Shown here: piece by piece, positions 33,324-42,398 of the stretch | How the letters are laid out: each line of letters starts with the position of its first letter | How positions within the stretch are numbered: the stretch's first letter is position 1 | Assembly: GCF_900105025.1 (NCBI RefSeq) | Contig: NZ_LT629759.1 | Coordinates: forward strand, 310,001-374,000 | Length of the DNA: 64,000 nt | Source of the DNA: Parafannyhessea umbonata | GTDB taxonomy: Bacteria > Actinomycetota > Coriobacteriia > Coriobacteriales > Atopobiaceae | Direction: 5' to 3' | Position numbers and translations under genes: made by a program | Notes under the pieces: generated by a model | Databases searched by the model: none | Told to the model about the DNA's origin: nothing | Seen by the model: the letters and a program-made list of their open reading frames with translations, nothing else

Positions 33324-33366
33324 TCACTCTACATATCGTCTAGCCGCGCGAAAGACGGAGGCACAC

Positions 33367-35214
33367 ATGGCAGAGGAAGCCAAGGACAGCACGGACAACA
33401 AGGGCGCCGCGGGCGAGAAGGTCGTGACGTACGAGAGCAGGGACCAGGTGCCCGAGCGCTACCGCTGGGACCTGAGCGACCTGTTCGCAAGCGACGAGGA
33501 CTTCGAGCGCGCCCTCGACGAGGCGGGTTCGCTCGTGGCCGAGTACGCCGGCTGGCGAGAGAAGGCTACGGCGACGGGGGCAGACCTTCTCGCCTACCTG
33601 CGCTTCGACGACGATGCGACCATCCGCGTGCAGCGCCTGTGGAACTACGCGTCGCGCCGCGCGGACGAGGACACGCGCGTTAGCCGCTACCAGGACCTCA
33701 ACTCGCGGGTGACGAGCCTTGCGACGCGCGTGTCGGCCGCTTCGTCGTGGTTCGAGCCCGCGGTGCAGGCGCTCGACGGCGACCGTCTTGAAGAGTGGTA
33801 CGCGTCCACGCCCGGTCTTGGCCTGTATCGCCTGGCGCTCGACCGCATCCGCGCGCTGGCCGCCCACACGCTCGCGCCTGAGCAGGAGGCGATCCTCGCC
33901 CAGGCACAGGAGCTGATGGAGCAGCCGGGCAAGGCGTTCACGATGCTGAACGACGCGGACCTCAGCTTCCCGGACGCGACGGACGCGGACGGCCAGAGGC
34001 ACGCCGTCACGCACGGCAGCTACGTCCCGCTGGAGATGTCGCCGGACCGTGCGCTGCGCGAGTCCGCGTACCACAGCGTCTACGGCACGTACCGCTCCGT
34101 CAGGAACACGTGCGCCGCGCTTCTGGCCTCGCAGATGCGGCACCTCGCGTTCTTCTCGAACGCGCGCCACTACGCCAACTCGCTCGAGGCGTCGCTCACG
34201 CCGACGGAGGTCCCGGTCGAGGTGTACGCGAGCCTCATCGACTCCGTCCACCGCAACGTCGAGTCCCTCCACCACTACACGGAGGTCCGCCGCCGCGCAC
34301 TCGGGCTGGACGCGCTGCGCTACTGGGACCTCTACGTGCCCATCGTGAAGGCTCCGGAGCGTCGCTACACGTTCGAGGAGGCGTGCGACCTTATGCTTAA
34401 GGCCCTCGCCCCGCTGGGCGAGAAGTACGTGTCCGTCGTGCGCCGCGCCCTCTCGGAGCGCTGGATCGACGTGTACGAGACGCCCGGGAAGATGAGCGGC
34501 GCGTACTCCGCTGACGGTCACGGCATGCGCCCCGTCATCCTGCTCAACTTCCAGGGCACGCTCGACGACGTGTTCACCCTCGTGCACGAGATGGGCCACT
34601 CCATGCAGACGTGGCTCTCGAACGAGACCCAGCCGCCGCGCTACCAGGAGTACCCCATGTTCGTGGCGGAGGTCGCCTCGACCACGAACGAGTGCCTGCT
34701 CATCCGCTACCTGCTCGACCACACCACCGATGACGCGGAGCGCCTGTTCCTCGTGAACCACTTCTGCGAGATGTTCCGCGGCACCCTGTTCAGGCAGACC
34801 ATGTTCGCGGAGTTCGAGCGCGACGCCAACGCCGCGTGCGCCGCGGGTGAGGGCGTGGGCGCAGGTGCGCTCTGCACCCGCTATCGCGCGCTGAACGACC
34901 TGTACTACGGCGACGCGGTGCAGTCGGACGACGAGATCGCGCACGAGTGGGCGCGCATTCCGCACTTCTACTACGACTACTACGTCTACGTGTACGCCAC
35001 GAGCTTCGCGGCGGCCGTCGCCCTGTCCGAGCGCATGCTGCGCGAGGGCGAGCCTGCCGTGGCGGACTACCTTGGCTTCCTGTCCGGCGGCTGCTCCAAG
35101 ACCCCCATCGAGCTTCTGCGCGGTGCCGGCGTGGACATGGCGTCCGGCGAGGCGGTCGACGCCGCGCTCGCGCGCTTCGCCGAGCTCGTGGACGAGCTCG
35201 ACCGCGGGATCTAG
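33367..35214 (+). CDS. pepF: Oligoendopeptidase F (M3 metallopeptidase)
   Basis: Cytoplasmic zinc peptidase that cuts oligopeptides, 615 residues, the normal PepF size. The HExxH motif is LVHEMGHSMQ (His407, Glu408, His411), followed about 25 residues later by the third ligand Glu in FVAEVASTTNE. The first 30 residues are charged and low in complexity. GGAGG lies just before the ATG at 33367. The IS110 element stands directly upstream, so the original promoter may be separated from the gene. Confidence 0.95.
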   Translation: MAEEAKDSTDNKGAAGEKVVTYESRDQVPERYRWDLSDLFASDEDFERALDEAGSLVAEYAGWREKATATGADLLAYLRFDDDATIRVQRLWNYASRRADEDTRVSRYQDLNSRVTSLATRVSAASSWFEPAVQALDGDRLEEWYASTPGLGLYRLALDRIRALAAHTLAPEQEAILAQAQELMEQPGKAFTMLNDADLSFPDATDADGQRHAVTHGSYVPLEMSPDRALRESAYHSVYGTYRSVRNTCAALLASQMRHLAFFSNARHYANSLEASLTPTEVPVEVYASLIDSVHRNVESLHHYTEVRRRALGLDALRYWDLYVPIVKAPERRYTFEEACDLMLKALAPLGEKYVSVVRRALSERWIDVYETPGKMSGAYSADGHGMRPVILLNFQGTLDDVFTLVHEMGHSMQTWLSNETQPPRYQEYPMFVAEVASTTNECLLIRYLLDHTTDDAERLFLVNHFCEMFRGTLFRQTMFAEFERDANAACAAGEGVGAGALCTRYRALNDLYYGDAVQSDDEIAHEWARIPHFYYDYYVYVYATSFAAAVALSERMLREGEPAVADYLGFLSGGCSKTPIELLRGAGVDMASGEAVDAALARFAELVDELDRGI

Positions 35215-35219
35215 CCGCC

Positions 35220-35936
35220 ATGCAGCGCGACTCCCTGGTGCACGTGGCCGCGACCGGCGGCTACGGCAGCGTGTTCGAGGTGCATGACGGCATGTGCGAG
35301 GTGGGGCTCATCGATCCCACCGCGGACGAGTATTCCGTCACGGTTCCGCAGTCCGCCGTGCAGGAGATGAGTCCCGTGCGCGATTCGGCGCGCGCGGGGC
35401 TTCTCGGGCACCTCGTCCTGTTCCACCTTCGCGTCAACTGGCGCCTCAGGCTCGCGTGGAGCTTCGAGGCGTTTGCGGGAAGGGGAGAGGACGGCGCCCT
35501 CGAGCTTTGGGCCACCTGCGGCACGTCGCGTCCCCGCAAGGTCGCGACGCTTACCCCGCAGGAGGCGTCGCTCCTGACCGCCTCACTCGCGGTCCTCTCG
35601 CTCGACGCGTGGGCGCCCGGTCGCGCTGGCGCCGCGCCAAGCCTCGAAGGCTGGGGCTGGTCCACGGAGCTTATCGGCGCGGGCATGGGGCAGTCCGCCT
35701 ACGGCAGCTGCCCTTCGGGCGAGAAGGACGGGGGCCCACTGCCAGAGGGCACCGTTCCGGAAGGGCTGCCCGCCGTGGTAGATGCGCTTGCGTCCCTCGG
35801 TCTTCCCGTCGCGTGGACGGATCGTGGTCCGCGCGCGACCGGCGCGCCGCTTCCGGAGGCGCCGCAGCCAGAGGACGAGGCTGGCGCGCCGGAGGGACCC
35901 GTGCTGCCGTTCGACCTCGGTGCGCTTGGCCTGTAG
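35220..35936 (+). CDS. Unknown protein co-expressed with PepF
   Basis: A 238-residue protein that starts five bases after the pepF stop, so it is translated with pepF. Residues 1-60 may form beta strands (VHVAATGGYGSVFEVHDGMCEVGLIDPT), the middle is hydrophobic-mixed with several Trp, and the C-terminal third is Pro/Glu-rich. I recognise no domain. The codon use matches its neighbours. A role with peptide metabolism is only suggested by position. Confidence 0.6.
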   Translation: MQRDSLVHVAATGGYGSVFEVHDGMCEVGLIDPTADEYSVTVPQSAVQEMSPVRDSARAGLLGHLVLFHLRVNWRLRLAWSFEAFAGRGEDGALELWATCGTSRPRKVATLTPQEASLLTASLAVLSLDAWAPGRAGAAPSLEGWGWSTELIGAGMGQSAYGSCPSGEKDGGPLPEGTVPEGLPAVVDALASLGLPVAWTDRGPRATGAPLPEAPQPEDEAGAPEGPVLPFDLGALGL

Positions 35937-35979
35937 CGGCCTGGGTCATGTGGCACGAATGCACAACCGCTGCCAAAAA

Positions 35980-36020
35980 GAGGGGCCGGTCGGCTTGAGT
36001 GAACTGCCGACCGGCCCCTC
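35980..36020 (-). terminator. Terminator of the zinc-ribbon protein gene
   Basis: AGGGGCCGGTCGGC and GCCGACCGGCCCCT form a 15-pair stem; read on the minus strand it is followed by CTTTTTGG, a short U-run. It terminates the minus-strand gene ending at 36075 and may serve the convergent gene too. Confidence 0.85.
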
Positions 36021-36074
36021 CGCGTTCGTGCGATTCAGGCGTCCCCACGCCCGCGGGCGTCCCTCGCCCGTGTG

Positions 36075-37199
36075 CTACTCGCTCTTCTCGAAGCTGATCT
36101 GGGTGTAGTTGCTGTCGTAGTCCGCCAGGGCCTGGTAGATGTCGCCACCTTCGGACGTGCTCTGCTCGAACGGCGTCTGCAGCGTCTCGGGATAGTACGA
36201 GGGGTAGTTGAACCCAAGGTCGATCGCCCAGGCGTTGTCCACCCTCTGCGCCGCCGTCAGCAGGTCGTTGTAGCAGTTGCCCGTTGCGATCCACGCTCGA
36301 TAGAACGGGGCTGTCTCCTGGTAGGCGAGGGCGTTGTTCGCATCGAGGTCCGTCTGGAGCTGCGAGATGAGGCCCTGCACCTCCTCGCGCTTTGCCGTGC
36401 GCTGTGTGCGGTCCGCCGTGTATAGCGTCTTGTAGTCGGAGACCGCCGCGTCAACCTTCGAGCGGTAGTCCTGAAGCTTGTCGGAGTACTGCTTGATGGC
36501 CTTCTTCTCGGCCTTCTCCTCATCGGTCAGACCTGCGTCGGGGTCCTTTTTCTTGCTCTTCTTGGAGGATTTCTTCGAGTCCTTCTTGGAGGAGCCGTCC
36601 TTCTTCGTGGAGCTCTCGGACGTCTGCCCGCTGTCCACGCGCGGCGTGACCTTGCTTGCCTGCGGGTCGCTGAAGCCGGTTCCACAGGAGGATGCCAAAA
36701 AGATCAGCAGCACCAGCACGGCCGTCGCCGCGATGATGGCGATGGGAACCCTCCTGTCAGACGTCCAGAAGCTGTCGGACCTCTCGAAGCGGGACTCGGT
36801 CGGGTTCGTGCCCACGGGCGCCCTCATGGGCGAGCTCGACGCGTCGATCACGTCGAAGCCCTGGGGCTTTCCGTAGTTCGGAAGGTCGGGCAGGTACGAT
36901 GCGCCGTCCTGCGGGGCGGGTTGCTCGGTGGCGCCGTCGTGGTGCAGGCGGTGCGCTGCCGCGGGGACGTCCTTGGCGGACTCCGCCTCCTGCGTCTCTT
37001 TTCCTGCGGCCTCGTCCTTCGCGGGCCCGGTCACGACCAGCGTCGGGTCGTCCTCCGCCACGGCCTCCTCGGCGTCCGCGAGCTCCGGCTCGACGGCATC
37101 GTCGTCCTGCCAGACGTCAAGGTGGGTTCCGCACTCCATGCAGAACTCCTGACCGGGTTTTAGTGGTGCGCCGCATTTCGGGCAGAACTTCGGGAACAT
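36075..37199 (-). CDS. Zinc-ribbon membrane protein of unknown function
   Basis: A 374-residue protein with an N-terminal zinc ribbon (Cys6, Cys9, Cys20, Cys23 in FCPKCGAPLKPGQEFCMECG), an acidic Ala/Glu region (about 35-150), one membrane helix (about 152-172, IAIIAATAVLVLLIFLA) and a Lys/Ser-rich linker followed by a folded helical C-terminus outside the membrane. The zinc ribbon would be inside the cell. A -10-like TATACT lies at 37233-37238 before the start. It follows a PASTA protein gene in the same direction; a link to cell-wall sensing is a guess. Confidence 0.75.
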   Translation of the reverse strand: MFPKFCPKCGAPLKPGQEFCMECGTHLDVWQDDDAVEPELADAEEAVAEDDPTLVVTGPAKDEAAGKETQEAESAKDVPAAAHRLHHDGATEQPAPQDGASYLPDLPNYGKPQGFDVIDASSSPMRAPVGTNPTESRFERSDSFWTSDRRVPIAIIAATAVLVLLIFLASSCGTGFSDPQASKVTPRVDSGQTSESSTKKDGSSKKDSKKSSKKSKKKDPDAGLTDEEKAEKKAIKQYSDKLQDYRSKVDAAVSDYKTLYTADRTQRTAKREEVQGLISQLQTDLDANNALAYQETAPFYRAWIATGNCYNDLLTAAQRVDNAWAIDLGFNYPSYYPETLQTPFEQSTSEGGDIYQALADYDSNYTQISFEKSE

Positions 37200-37317
37200 G
37201 GCTCTCCAAGGTCTCGTTAGGGATTCTTAAAGAGTATACAGGTCGGGTGGCGCTCATGCCGCCCCTCAATAATGCCACACGTTCTGTTTCCACGCCCGTT
37301 TCGGCTGACGGGCGTCC

Positions 37318-38379
37318 CTACTCGTCCGACTTCGCTACGTAGACGGTCACGGTCGAACCTACCTCCGCCTCGTCGCCAACGGCGGGTGAAACGCTCGAGA
37401 CCATGCCCGCGGGGATGCCGTAGTCCAGCACGTCCTTTCCGCGCGCGCTCTTCAGGCCCATGCCCCTCAGCAGCGTGACGGCGTTCTGGTAGGTCATGCC
37501 AACCACGTCCGGGATGGTGACGGTGTTCTTGCCGCTTTCGCTCGCGTGGTCGCCGTCGGTCCCGGCCGGGTTCGGCCCGTCCGAGACTATCAGGTCGATG
37601 GCGGTGCCGCGAATCCTCTCGCTGCCTGCCTGCGGCGCCTGGCTTATCACCGTCCCGGCGGGCACGGTGCTCGAGTATGCGTACATCACGTCATCCTGCA
37701 CAAAGAAGTTCGTCTGCATGATGGCGTTCGCGGCATCCGCCTTGGAAAGCCCCACGAGGTTCGGTGCGTCCTGCGTTTCCTGGGTCACGGTGCCCACCAC
37801 GATCGTCACGGTGCCTCCGGGGCCCACGGATTCGTCAGCCGCCGGCTCCGTGGAAAGCACGTGCCCCTTGTCAGAGACGCGCTCCGTCTCCTGCTCCTCG
37901 ACCTTGACCTTAAGGCCCTTCCGCTCCAGGGTCGCGCGCGCCCGCTCCTCCCCGTAGCCAACGACGCTCGGCACCGTCGTGCCGCTCAGCAGGCCAAAAC
38001 ACCTTGTGACTATGAGCGTCGACCCCAGGATGGCGGCAAGCACGACGAGAAGGACCGCCCTGATCGTCATGGACCGCTTCTTGGCGTCCAGCTCGCTCGT
38101 GGCCTTGACCGGTGCGGTGTACTCCGTCTTCGGCACGTAGATCTTTCCCGTGTCCCCAAGCTCCCGCACTGCCTCGGGCTTCGGTTCGGTCTCGTGCTCC
38201 GGCTCTGCCTCAGGTTCCGGCGCGGTCTCCGGCTCTGCCTCGGGCCTTGGCTCCGCTTTCGGCGGGGCAGCATGCTTCGGCCTTTTCGGCTCCGTCTCTT
38301 CCGGCACCTGAGGTGTTCGTGCGTCGTCTGCGGTCGTGTCTGGCTTGGCGGAGTCGCCCCGTGCGTCGTCAGCTGCCAC
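37318..38379 (-). CDS. PASTA-domain membrane protein
   Basis: A 353-residue protein: a Pro/Glu-rich cytoplasmic region (about 10-95), one membrane helix (about 115-137, with AVLLVVLAAILGSTLIV), and three PASTA repeats outside (about 140-350; VPSVVGYGEERARATLERKGLKV, APNLVGLSKADAANAIMQ, IPDVVGMTYQNAVTLLRG). PASTA domains bind peptidoglycan or lipid II and normally sit on a Ser/Thr kinase or a penicillin-binding protein; here no kinase is present, so it looks like a PASTA-only sensor or partner. The GTG at 38379 is preferred because GGGGTG precedes it and the promoter at 38418-38445 would start 30 bases before it; a TTG at 38403 is the alternative. Confidence 0.8.
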   Translation of the reverse strand: MAADDARGDSAKPDTTADDARTPQVPEETEPKRPKHAAPPKAEPRPEAEPETAPEPEAEPEHETEPKPEAVRELGDTGKIYVPKTEYTAPVKATSELDAKKRSMTIRAVLLVVLAAILGSTLIVTRCFGLLSGTTVPSVVGYGEERARATLERKGLKVKVEEQETERVSDKGHVLSTEPAADESVGPGGTVTIVVGTVTQETQDAPNLVGLSKADAANAIMQTNFFVQDDVMYAYSSTVPAGTVISQAPQAGSERIRGTAIDLIVSDGPNPAGTDGDHASESGKNTVTIPDVVGMTYQNAVTLLRGMGLKSARGKDVLDYGIPAGMVSSVSPAVGDEAEVGSTVTVYVAKSDE

Positions 38380-38417
38380 TACATCACCCCATGTCCGGTC
38401 CAATCGCCATCTGTCCT

Positions 38418-38445
38418 ATGATAATGCATGACAGACCACATTCAA
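38418..38445 (-). promoter_or_regulatory. Promoter of the PASTA-protein gene
   Basis: On the minus strand TTGAAT (38440-38445) and TATCAT (38418-38423) are 16 bases apart. The likely start near 38411 gives about 30 bases of leader to the GTG at 38379. Confidence 0.55.
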
Positions 38446-38540
38446 AACGCCCTGGTGTAAGGCGTCCCTGCTCGCACGGGGACGTTGCCCGGGAGCCACT
38501 CGGGGTACGTAGCCTCTGCCGCTGTCGCTGCGCGTAGGGG

Positions 38541-39770
38541 CTAGTCTCCCAGCATCAGCCGCAGCACCACCTCGAGGCCCTCCTTCAGGCTCTCCTTCTC
38601 GATCCACTCTCCGCGGGTGTGGAGCTTCGCGCCGCGCACGGTGCCTATCGTGTTCGCGGGAATCCCCAGGGAAAGCGGGACGTTCGCGTCCGTGGAGGCC
38701 GGCCTCAGGTCTGGGTCCCCGCCCGTCACGCGCCTCACGATGGCGGCGCTTCTCTCCGTCATCCTCCGCAGCGCCTCGTCGTCCACGCCGTTCGCGTACG
38801 GGCGCACGCCCAGCGTCGTGACCGTGATCTTGCCGGCGTCATCGCGCTTCAGGAGCTCGTGGCGGTGCCTCTCGATCACGCTTTCGAAGAACGCGCGCAT
38901 GACCTCGATGTTCTCGCGCGAGGAAGACCTGAACTCGAACTTCGCCATCGCGTGCGACGGGATGGAGTTGATGGTGGTGCCGCCCTCGATCTTTCCCACG
39001 TTCATGGTGGTGTGCGCGCCGTCCATCACGTCGGTCGGCGGGTTTATGCGGTACAGGTCCTCTATTATCGAGCAGATCTCCTCTATGGCGTTCGCGTTGC
39101 CATAGTCGTGGTACGAGTGGCCGCCCGTGCACTCCACGTCTATCTGGTAGCGCTCCGACCCCACGCATACGGAGATGCACTGCGGAAGGTACAGGTCGAA
39201 CGAGAAGTACCGGTCCACGCAGTCGCCGACCTCTTCAAACAGGTTGCGCGTTCCCGCGAGGTTGCCGAGCCCCTCCTCGCAGGTGTTCGCGACCACCAGG
39301 ATGTTGCCCTTGCGCGTGGCCCTGTCCAGTGCAAGCGGGTTCTGCAGCAGGAACTTCGTCGCCATCAGCAGGTTCACGAGGTTCGCGGTGTCGTCGCCCA
39401 CGCCGGGCGCCCACATGCGCGCGTCGTCCTCGCGAAGCGGCAGCTCCGCCGTGTCCGGAAACACGACGTCGGTGTGGGCGGCGTACATCGTGAGCGTGTG
39501 GTTCTTCACGCTCTCGGCAAGAGTCTGCGCGTCGTGGTGCGCCTCGCGCCTCTCGCGGGGGTTCATCAGCAGGCACAGCACGTTCTTCTCGTCGTCCACG
39601 CGCACGTTGCGCGCGCCGTGCGCGTGAAGCCATCCCGCGATGAAGCTCGCGCGCTGCTCCTCGTGGTGCGACGGTGCGGGAATCCGCGCCAGCGTGCGCA
39701 GAAGCTCCAGCGCCTCCGCGTGCGAGTCCCTTACGTAGCGCCTGATGGCCTGGCTGACGAAGAGGTCCAT
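38541..39770 (-). CDS. M20-family peptidase (PepT/dipeptidase-like)
   Basis: A 409-residue metallopeptidase. Metal motifs: YAAHTDVVFPD near residue 96 (His and Asp), GVGDDTANL near 120, TCEEGLGNLAG near 160 (catalytic Glu pair), and GGHSYHDYGNANAIEEI in the lid domain. Similar to PepT and PepD-type di/tripeptidases. Its ATG follows directly after the glpK stop codon, so the two are translated together. Confidence 0.85.
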   Translation of the reverse strand: MDLFVSQAIRRYVRDSHAEALELLRTLARIPAPSHHEEQRASFIAGWLHAHGARNVRVDDEKNVLCLLMNPRERREAHHDAQTLAESVKNHTLTMYAAHTDVVFPDTAELPLREDDARMWAPGVGDDTANLVNLLMATKFLLQNPLALDRATRKGNILVVANTCEEGLGNLAGTRNLFEEVGDCVDRYFSFDLYLPQCISVCVGSERYQIDVECTGGHSYHDYGNANAIEEICSIIEDLYRINPPTDVMDGAHTTMNVGKIEGGTTINSIPSHAMAKFEFRSSSRENIEVMRAFFESVIERHRHELLKRDDAGKITVTTLGVRPYANGVDDEALRRMTERSAAIVRRVTGGDPDLRPASTDANVPLSLGIPANTIGTVRGAKLHTRGEWIEKESLKEGLEVVLRLMLGD

Positions 39771-41261
39771 CTACATCGATCTCCTAATCGCGTCCTTCCA
39801 GCCGGCCAGAAGGCCGGCAACGTCGTCCTCGTCCATGGTAGGACGGAACACGTCGTCAGAGGAGCGCAGGGCGAGAAGATCTTGCGTCCCCGACCAGAAC
39901 CCGCTTGCGAGGCCCGCGAGGTATGCGGCCCCAAGGGACGTGGTCTCGATGTTCTGGGGGCGCCTGATGCTCGCCCGCAGGACGTCTGCCTGGAACTGCA
40001 TGAGGAAGTCGTTGCGCGATGCGCCTCCGTCCACGTTCAGGTCGCGCAGGGTGACGCCGGCGTCGGCCTCCATGGCGCGCACGAGGTCGTACGTCTGGTA
40101 CGCCAGCGCCTCGAGCGCGGCGCGCGCCACGTGCGCCGGCGTGGTGCCACGGGTGATGCCGCAGATGATCCCGCGCGCGTCAGGCTTCCAGTATGGGGCG
40201 CCCAGACCGGTGAACGCTGGCACGATGTACACGCCGCCCGTGTCGGGGACGCTGCGCGCCAGGAACTCCGTCTCCTCGGCGGTGCGGACGAGGTGCATCT
40301 CGTCGCGCAGCCACTGTATGAGGGCGCCTGCCACGAACACGCTGCCCTCGAGCGCGTACTGCACGTGCGGCGCGTCCGGCGGCGTGGCAGCTATGGTCGT
40401 GACTAGGTTATTCTTGGAGACCGGCGCCTGCTCGCCCGTGTTCATGAGCAGGAAGCAGCCAGTGCCGTACGTGTTCTTCGCCTGGCCGGGCTCGAAGCAG
40501 CACTGGCCAAACAGCGCGGACTGCTGGTCGCCGGCGACGCCGCGGATGGGAATGCCCGCCGGGATGCCCGGGTAGCTCGTCTCGCCAAAGAACGAGGCGG
40601 ACGGCCGCACCTCCGGCATCATGGAGGCGGGAATGCCAAACAGGTCCAGAAGCTCCTGGTCCCAGCGGCCCTCGTGGATGTTGTACAGCATGGTGCGGCT
40701 GGCGTTCGTGGGGTCCGTCGCGTGCACGAGCCCGCCCGTGAGCACCCACACGAGCCACGTGTCCACGGTGCCAAACACGAGCTCGCCGGCCTCGGCACGC
40801 TCCCGCGCCCCGTCCACGTTGTCGAGCAGCCACTTGATCTTGCTGGCCGAGAAGTACGCGTCTGGCAGGAGCCCGGTCTTCGCCTGGACCATGCGCCTTG
40901 CCTCCTGCGTGCCGCACAGCTCGTCGATGATGGGCGCGGTGCGGCGGCACTGCCAGACGATGGCGTTGTGGATGGGCTCGCCCGTGGTGGGGTCCCACAC
41001 GATCGTGGTCTCGCGCTGGTTGTCGATGCCGATGGCGGCGACGTTGTCCGCGGTGAGGGAGTGGCGGCTCGCGAGCTCCGTCAGGCTTCCGAGCTGCGAG
41101 TACAGGATCTCCTGCGGGTTATGCTCCACCCAGCCCGGCTTGGGGTAGATCTGCGGGTACGTGCGCTGCACGCAGTCGACCATGCGCCCCGCGTGGTCCA
41201 CCAGGACGGCGCGCGAGGACGTGGTGCCCTGGTCGAGCGCGACTATGTACTTCTCGCCCAT
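39771..41261 (-). CDS. glpK: Glycerol kinase
   Basis: Phosphorylates glycerol to sn-glycerol 3-phosphate. The 496-residue FGGY-family protein has the N-terminal [13 protein letters not shown] loop (about residues 8-20), [37 protein letters not shown] near 250 and the C-terminal [20 protein letters not shown] 41261 has GGAGG upstream, and the lipase-like gene upstream ends within it. The stop codon is followed at once by an M20 peptidase. Glycerol from lipid or from glycerol uptake would enter glycolysis here. Confidence 0.96.
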   Translation of the reverse strand: MGEKYIVALDQGTTSSRAVLVDHAGRMVDCVQRTYPQIYPKPGWVEHNPQEILYSQLGSLTELASRHSLTADNVAAIGIDNQRETTIVWDPTTGEPIHNAIVWQCRRTAPIIDELCGTQEARRMVQAKTGLLPDAYFSASKIKWLLDNVDGARERAEAGELVFGTVDTWLVWVLTGGLVHATDPTNASRTMLYNIHEGRWDQELLDLFGIPASMMPEVRPSASFFGETSYPGIPAGIPIRGVAGDQQSALFGQCCFEPGQAKNTYGTGCFLLMNTGEQAPVSKNNLVTTIAATPPDAPHVQYALEGSVFVAGALIQWLRDEMHLVRTAEETEFLARSVPDTGGVYIVPAFTGLGAPYWKPDARGIICGITRGTTPAHVARAALEALAYQTYDLVRAMEADAGVTLRDLNVDGGASRNDFLMQFQADVLRASIRRPQNIETTSLGAAYLAGLASGFWSGTQDLLALRSSDDVFRPTMDEDDVAGLLAGWKDAIRRSM

Positions 41262-41262
41262 G

Positions 41263-42258
41263 CTATGCCTCCATCTTGGGGTCTTGGTTCGGGACGGGCA
41301 CGTGCCGGTCGAGCCAGCCGCGCACGCAGTCGAACACGGCGGCGTGGCCGTCCTCCTGGAGGACCTCATGCCGCATGCCGTCGAATATGCGGTACGTGAC
41401 GTCGGTGGAGCCGGCGCGTCGCGCGAGCTCGGCCGAGCGCACGACGCCGCGGCCGCAATCGCCCACGGGGTCCTCCGCGCCGGCGACGTAGAGCAGCGGG
41501 AGGTCGTGCGGGACGCGCTGCGCGCACTCCAGCGTGCATACCTCTGCCGTGAGCTCCGTGAGCGTGGCGTACCCGCCTGCGGAGAACATGAAGCCGCACG
41601 CGTCGTCCGCGATGTACGCGTCCACGTTGCGCTGGTTGTGGGACAGCCAGTCGAAGTCCGTGCGGCGGTTTGGGATGGCCTTCGCGTACGCTCCATCCGC
41701 CATTGCGTGGAGAAGGGCGCTCTTGTGGTCCTGACCGCGCATGCGCGCAATCGCCGTGGCCATGGCGTGGCCGGCGCGTGACGTGCGGGGCTCGACGAAG
41801 CCGGTGCCGCAGATGACGGCGCCAGAGATCCTGTCGCCGTACGTGGCGGCGTAGTGGCGGGCGACGAAGCTTCCCATGGAGTGGCCGAACACGAAGCACG
41901 GCGTGCCGGGCGCGCACCACGTCGCGGCAAGCACGCGCAGGCGCTCGACGTCCTCCACCAGGATCTTGCTTCCGCCGTGGACGGGAAGGCAGCCCCAGCG
42001 ATCCGGTGCGGCGCTCGATCCGTGGCCGATCTGGTTGTGGCCGCAGACGAGGTAGCCGCCGTCCGCGAGGTAGCGGGCGAACTCGTCGTAGCGCTCGATG
42101 TGCTCGGCCATGCCATGCACGAGCACGACGACGCCTCTGGGGCGTGCCTCGTGGCCGACCGTGGGGTCGCCCGCGTACCAAGCGTATCCGTGAATGGTCG
42201 AGACCCCGTCTGCCGACGCAAACGAGACGGGCGTGCGTGCGACCTCGCCCTGTGACAT
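41263..42258 (-). CDS. Alpha/beta-hydrolase, monoacylglycerol-lipase-like
   Basis: A 331-residue serine hydrolase of the monoacylglycerol-lipase/lysophospholipase type: oxyanion motif VLVHGMAEH near residue 49, nucleophile elbow GHSMGS (Ser127), and a C-terminal Asp/His in PVGD and GMRHEVLQ. Its end coincides with the glpK start (gap of one base), so release of glycerol from acylglycerols may be coupled to phosphorylation by GlpK. No signal peptide, so it would act in the cytoplasm. GGAGGG precedes ATG 42258. Confidence 0.85.
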   Translation of the reverse strand: MSQGEVARTPVSFASADGVSTIHGYAWYAGDPTVGHEARPRGVVVLVHGMAEHIERYDEFARYLADGGYLVCGHNQIGHGSSAAPDRWGCLPVHGGSKILVEDVERLRVLAATWCAPGTPCFVFGHSMGSFVARHYAATYGDRISGAVICGTGFVEPRTSRAGHAMATAIARMRGQDHKSALLHAMADGAYAKAIPNRRTDFDWLSHNQRNVDAYIADDACGFMFSAGGYATLTELTAEVCTLECAQRVPHDLPLLYVAGAEDPVGDCGRGVVRSAELARRAGSTDVTYRIFDGMRHEVLQEDGHAAVFDCVRGWLDRHVPVPNQDPKMEA

Positions 42259-42398
42259 GCGCTCTCCCTCCGCTCGAAAAAGACGAGACAGAGTATATGC
42301 GCGCCCCGGCGCGCCGCCCGCGGCTCTTACGCCAGACGCCCCGTGCGCTCGACGTGCGGGCGGGGCAGGTACGGCAGACGGAGGCTTGAGCGGTGGGG

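Larger units (their letters stand above)
32022..33343 (-). mobile_element. IS110-family insertion sequence (proposed limits)
   Basis: A single transposase gene flanked by short noncoding ends. The hexamer GTCTAG occurs at 32022-32027 and again at 33338-33343, each followed by a CGCGCG stretch, as expected if it is the shared recombination core of the two ends (inference). This gives about 1.3 kb with about 110 noncoding bases beyond the transposase stop and 120 before its start, a normal IS110 size. There are no terminal inverted repeats, which also fits IS110. IS110 elements carry a guide (bridge) RNA in a noncoding end; either end is long enough, but I cannot assign it. The element lies about 24 bases upstream of pepF. 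Confidence 0.65.

Noticed and set aside
40408-40998. Frame inside glpK on the same strand
   Set aside because: Shifted reading of a well supported glycerol kinase gene.
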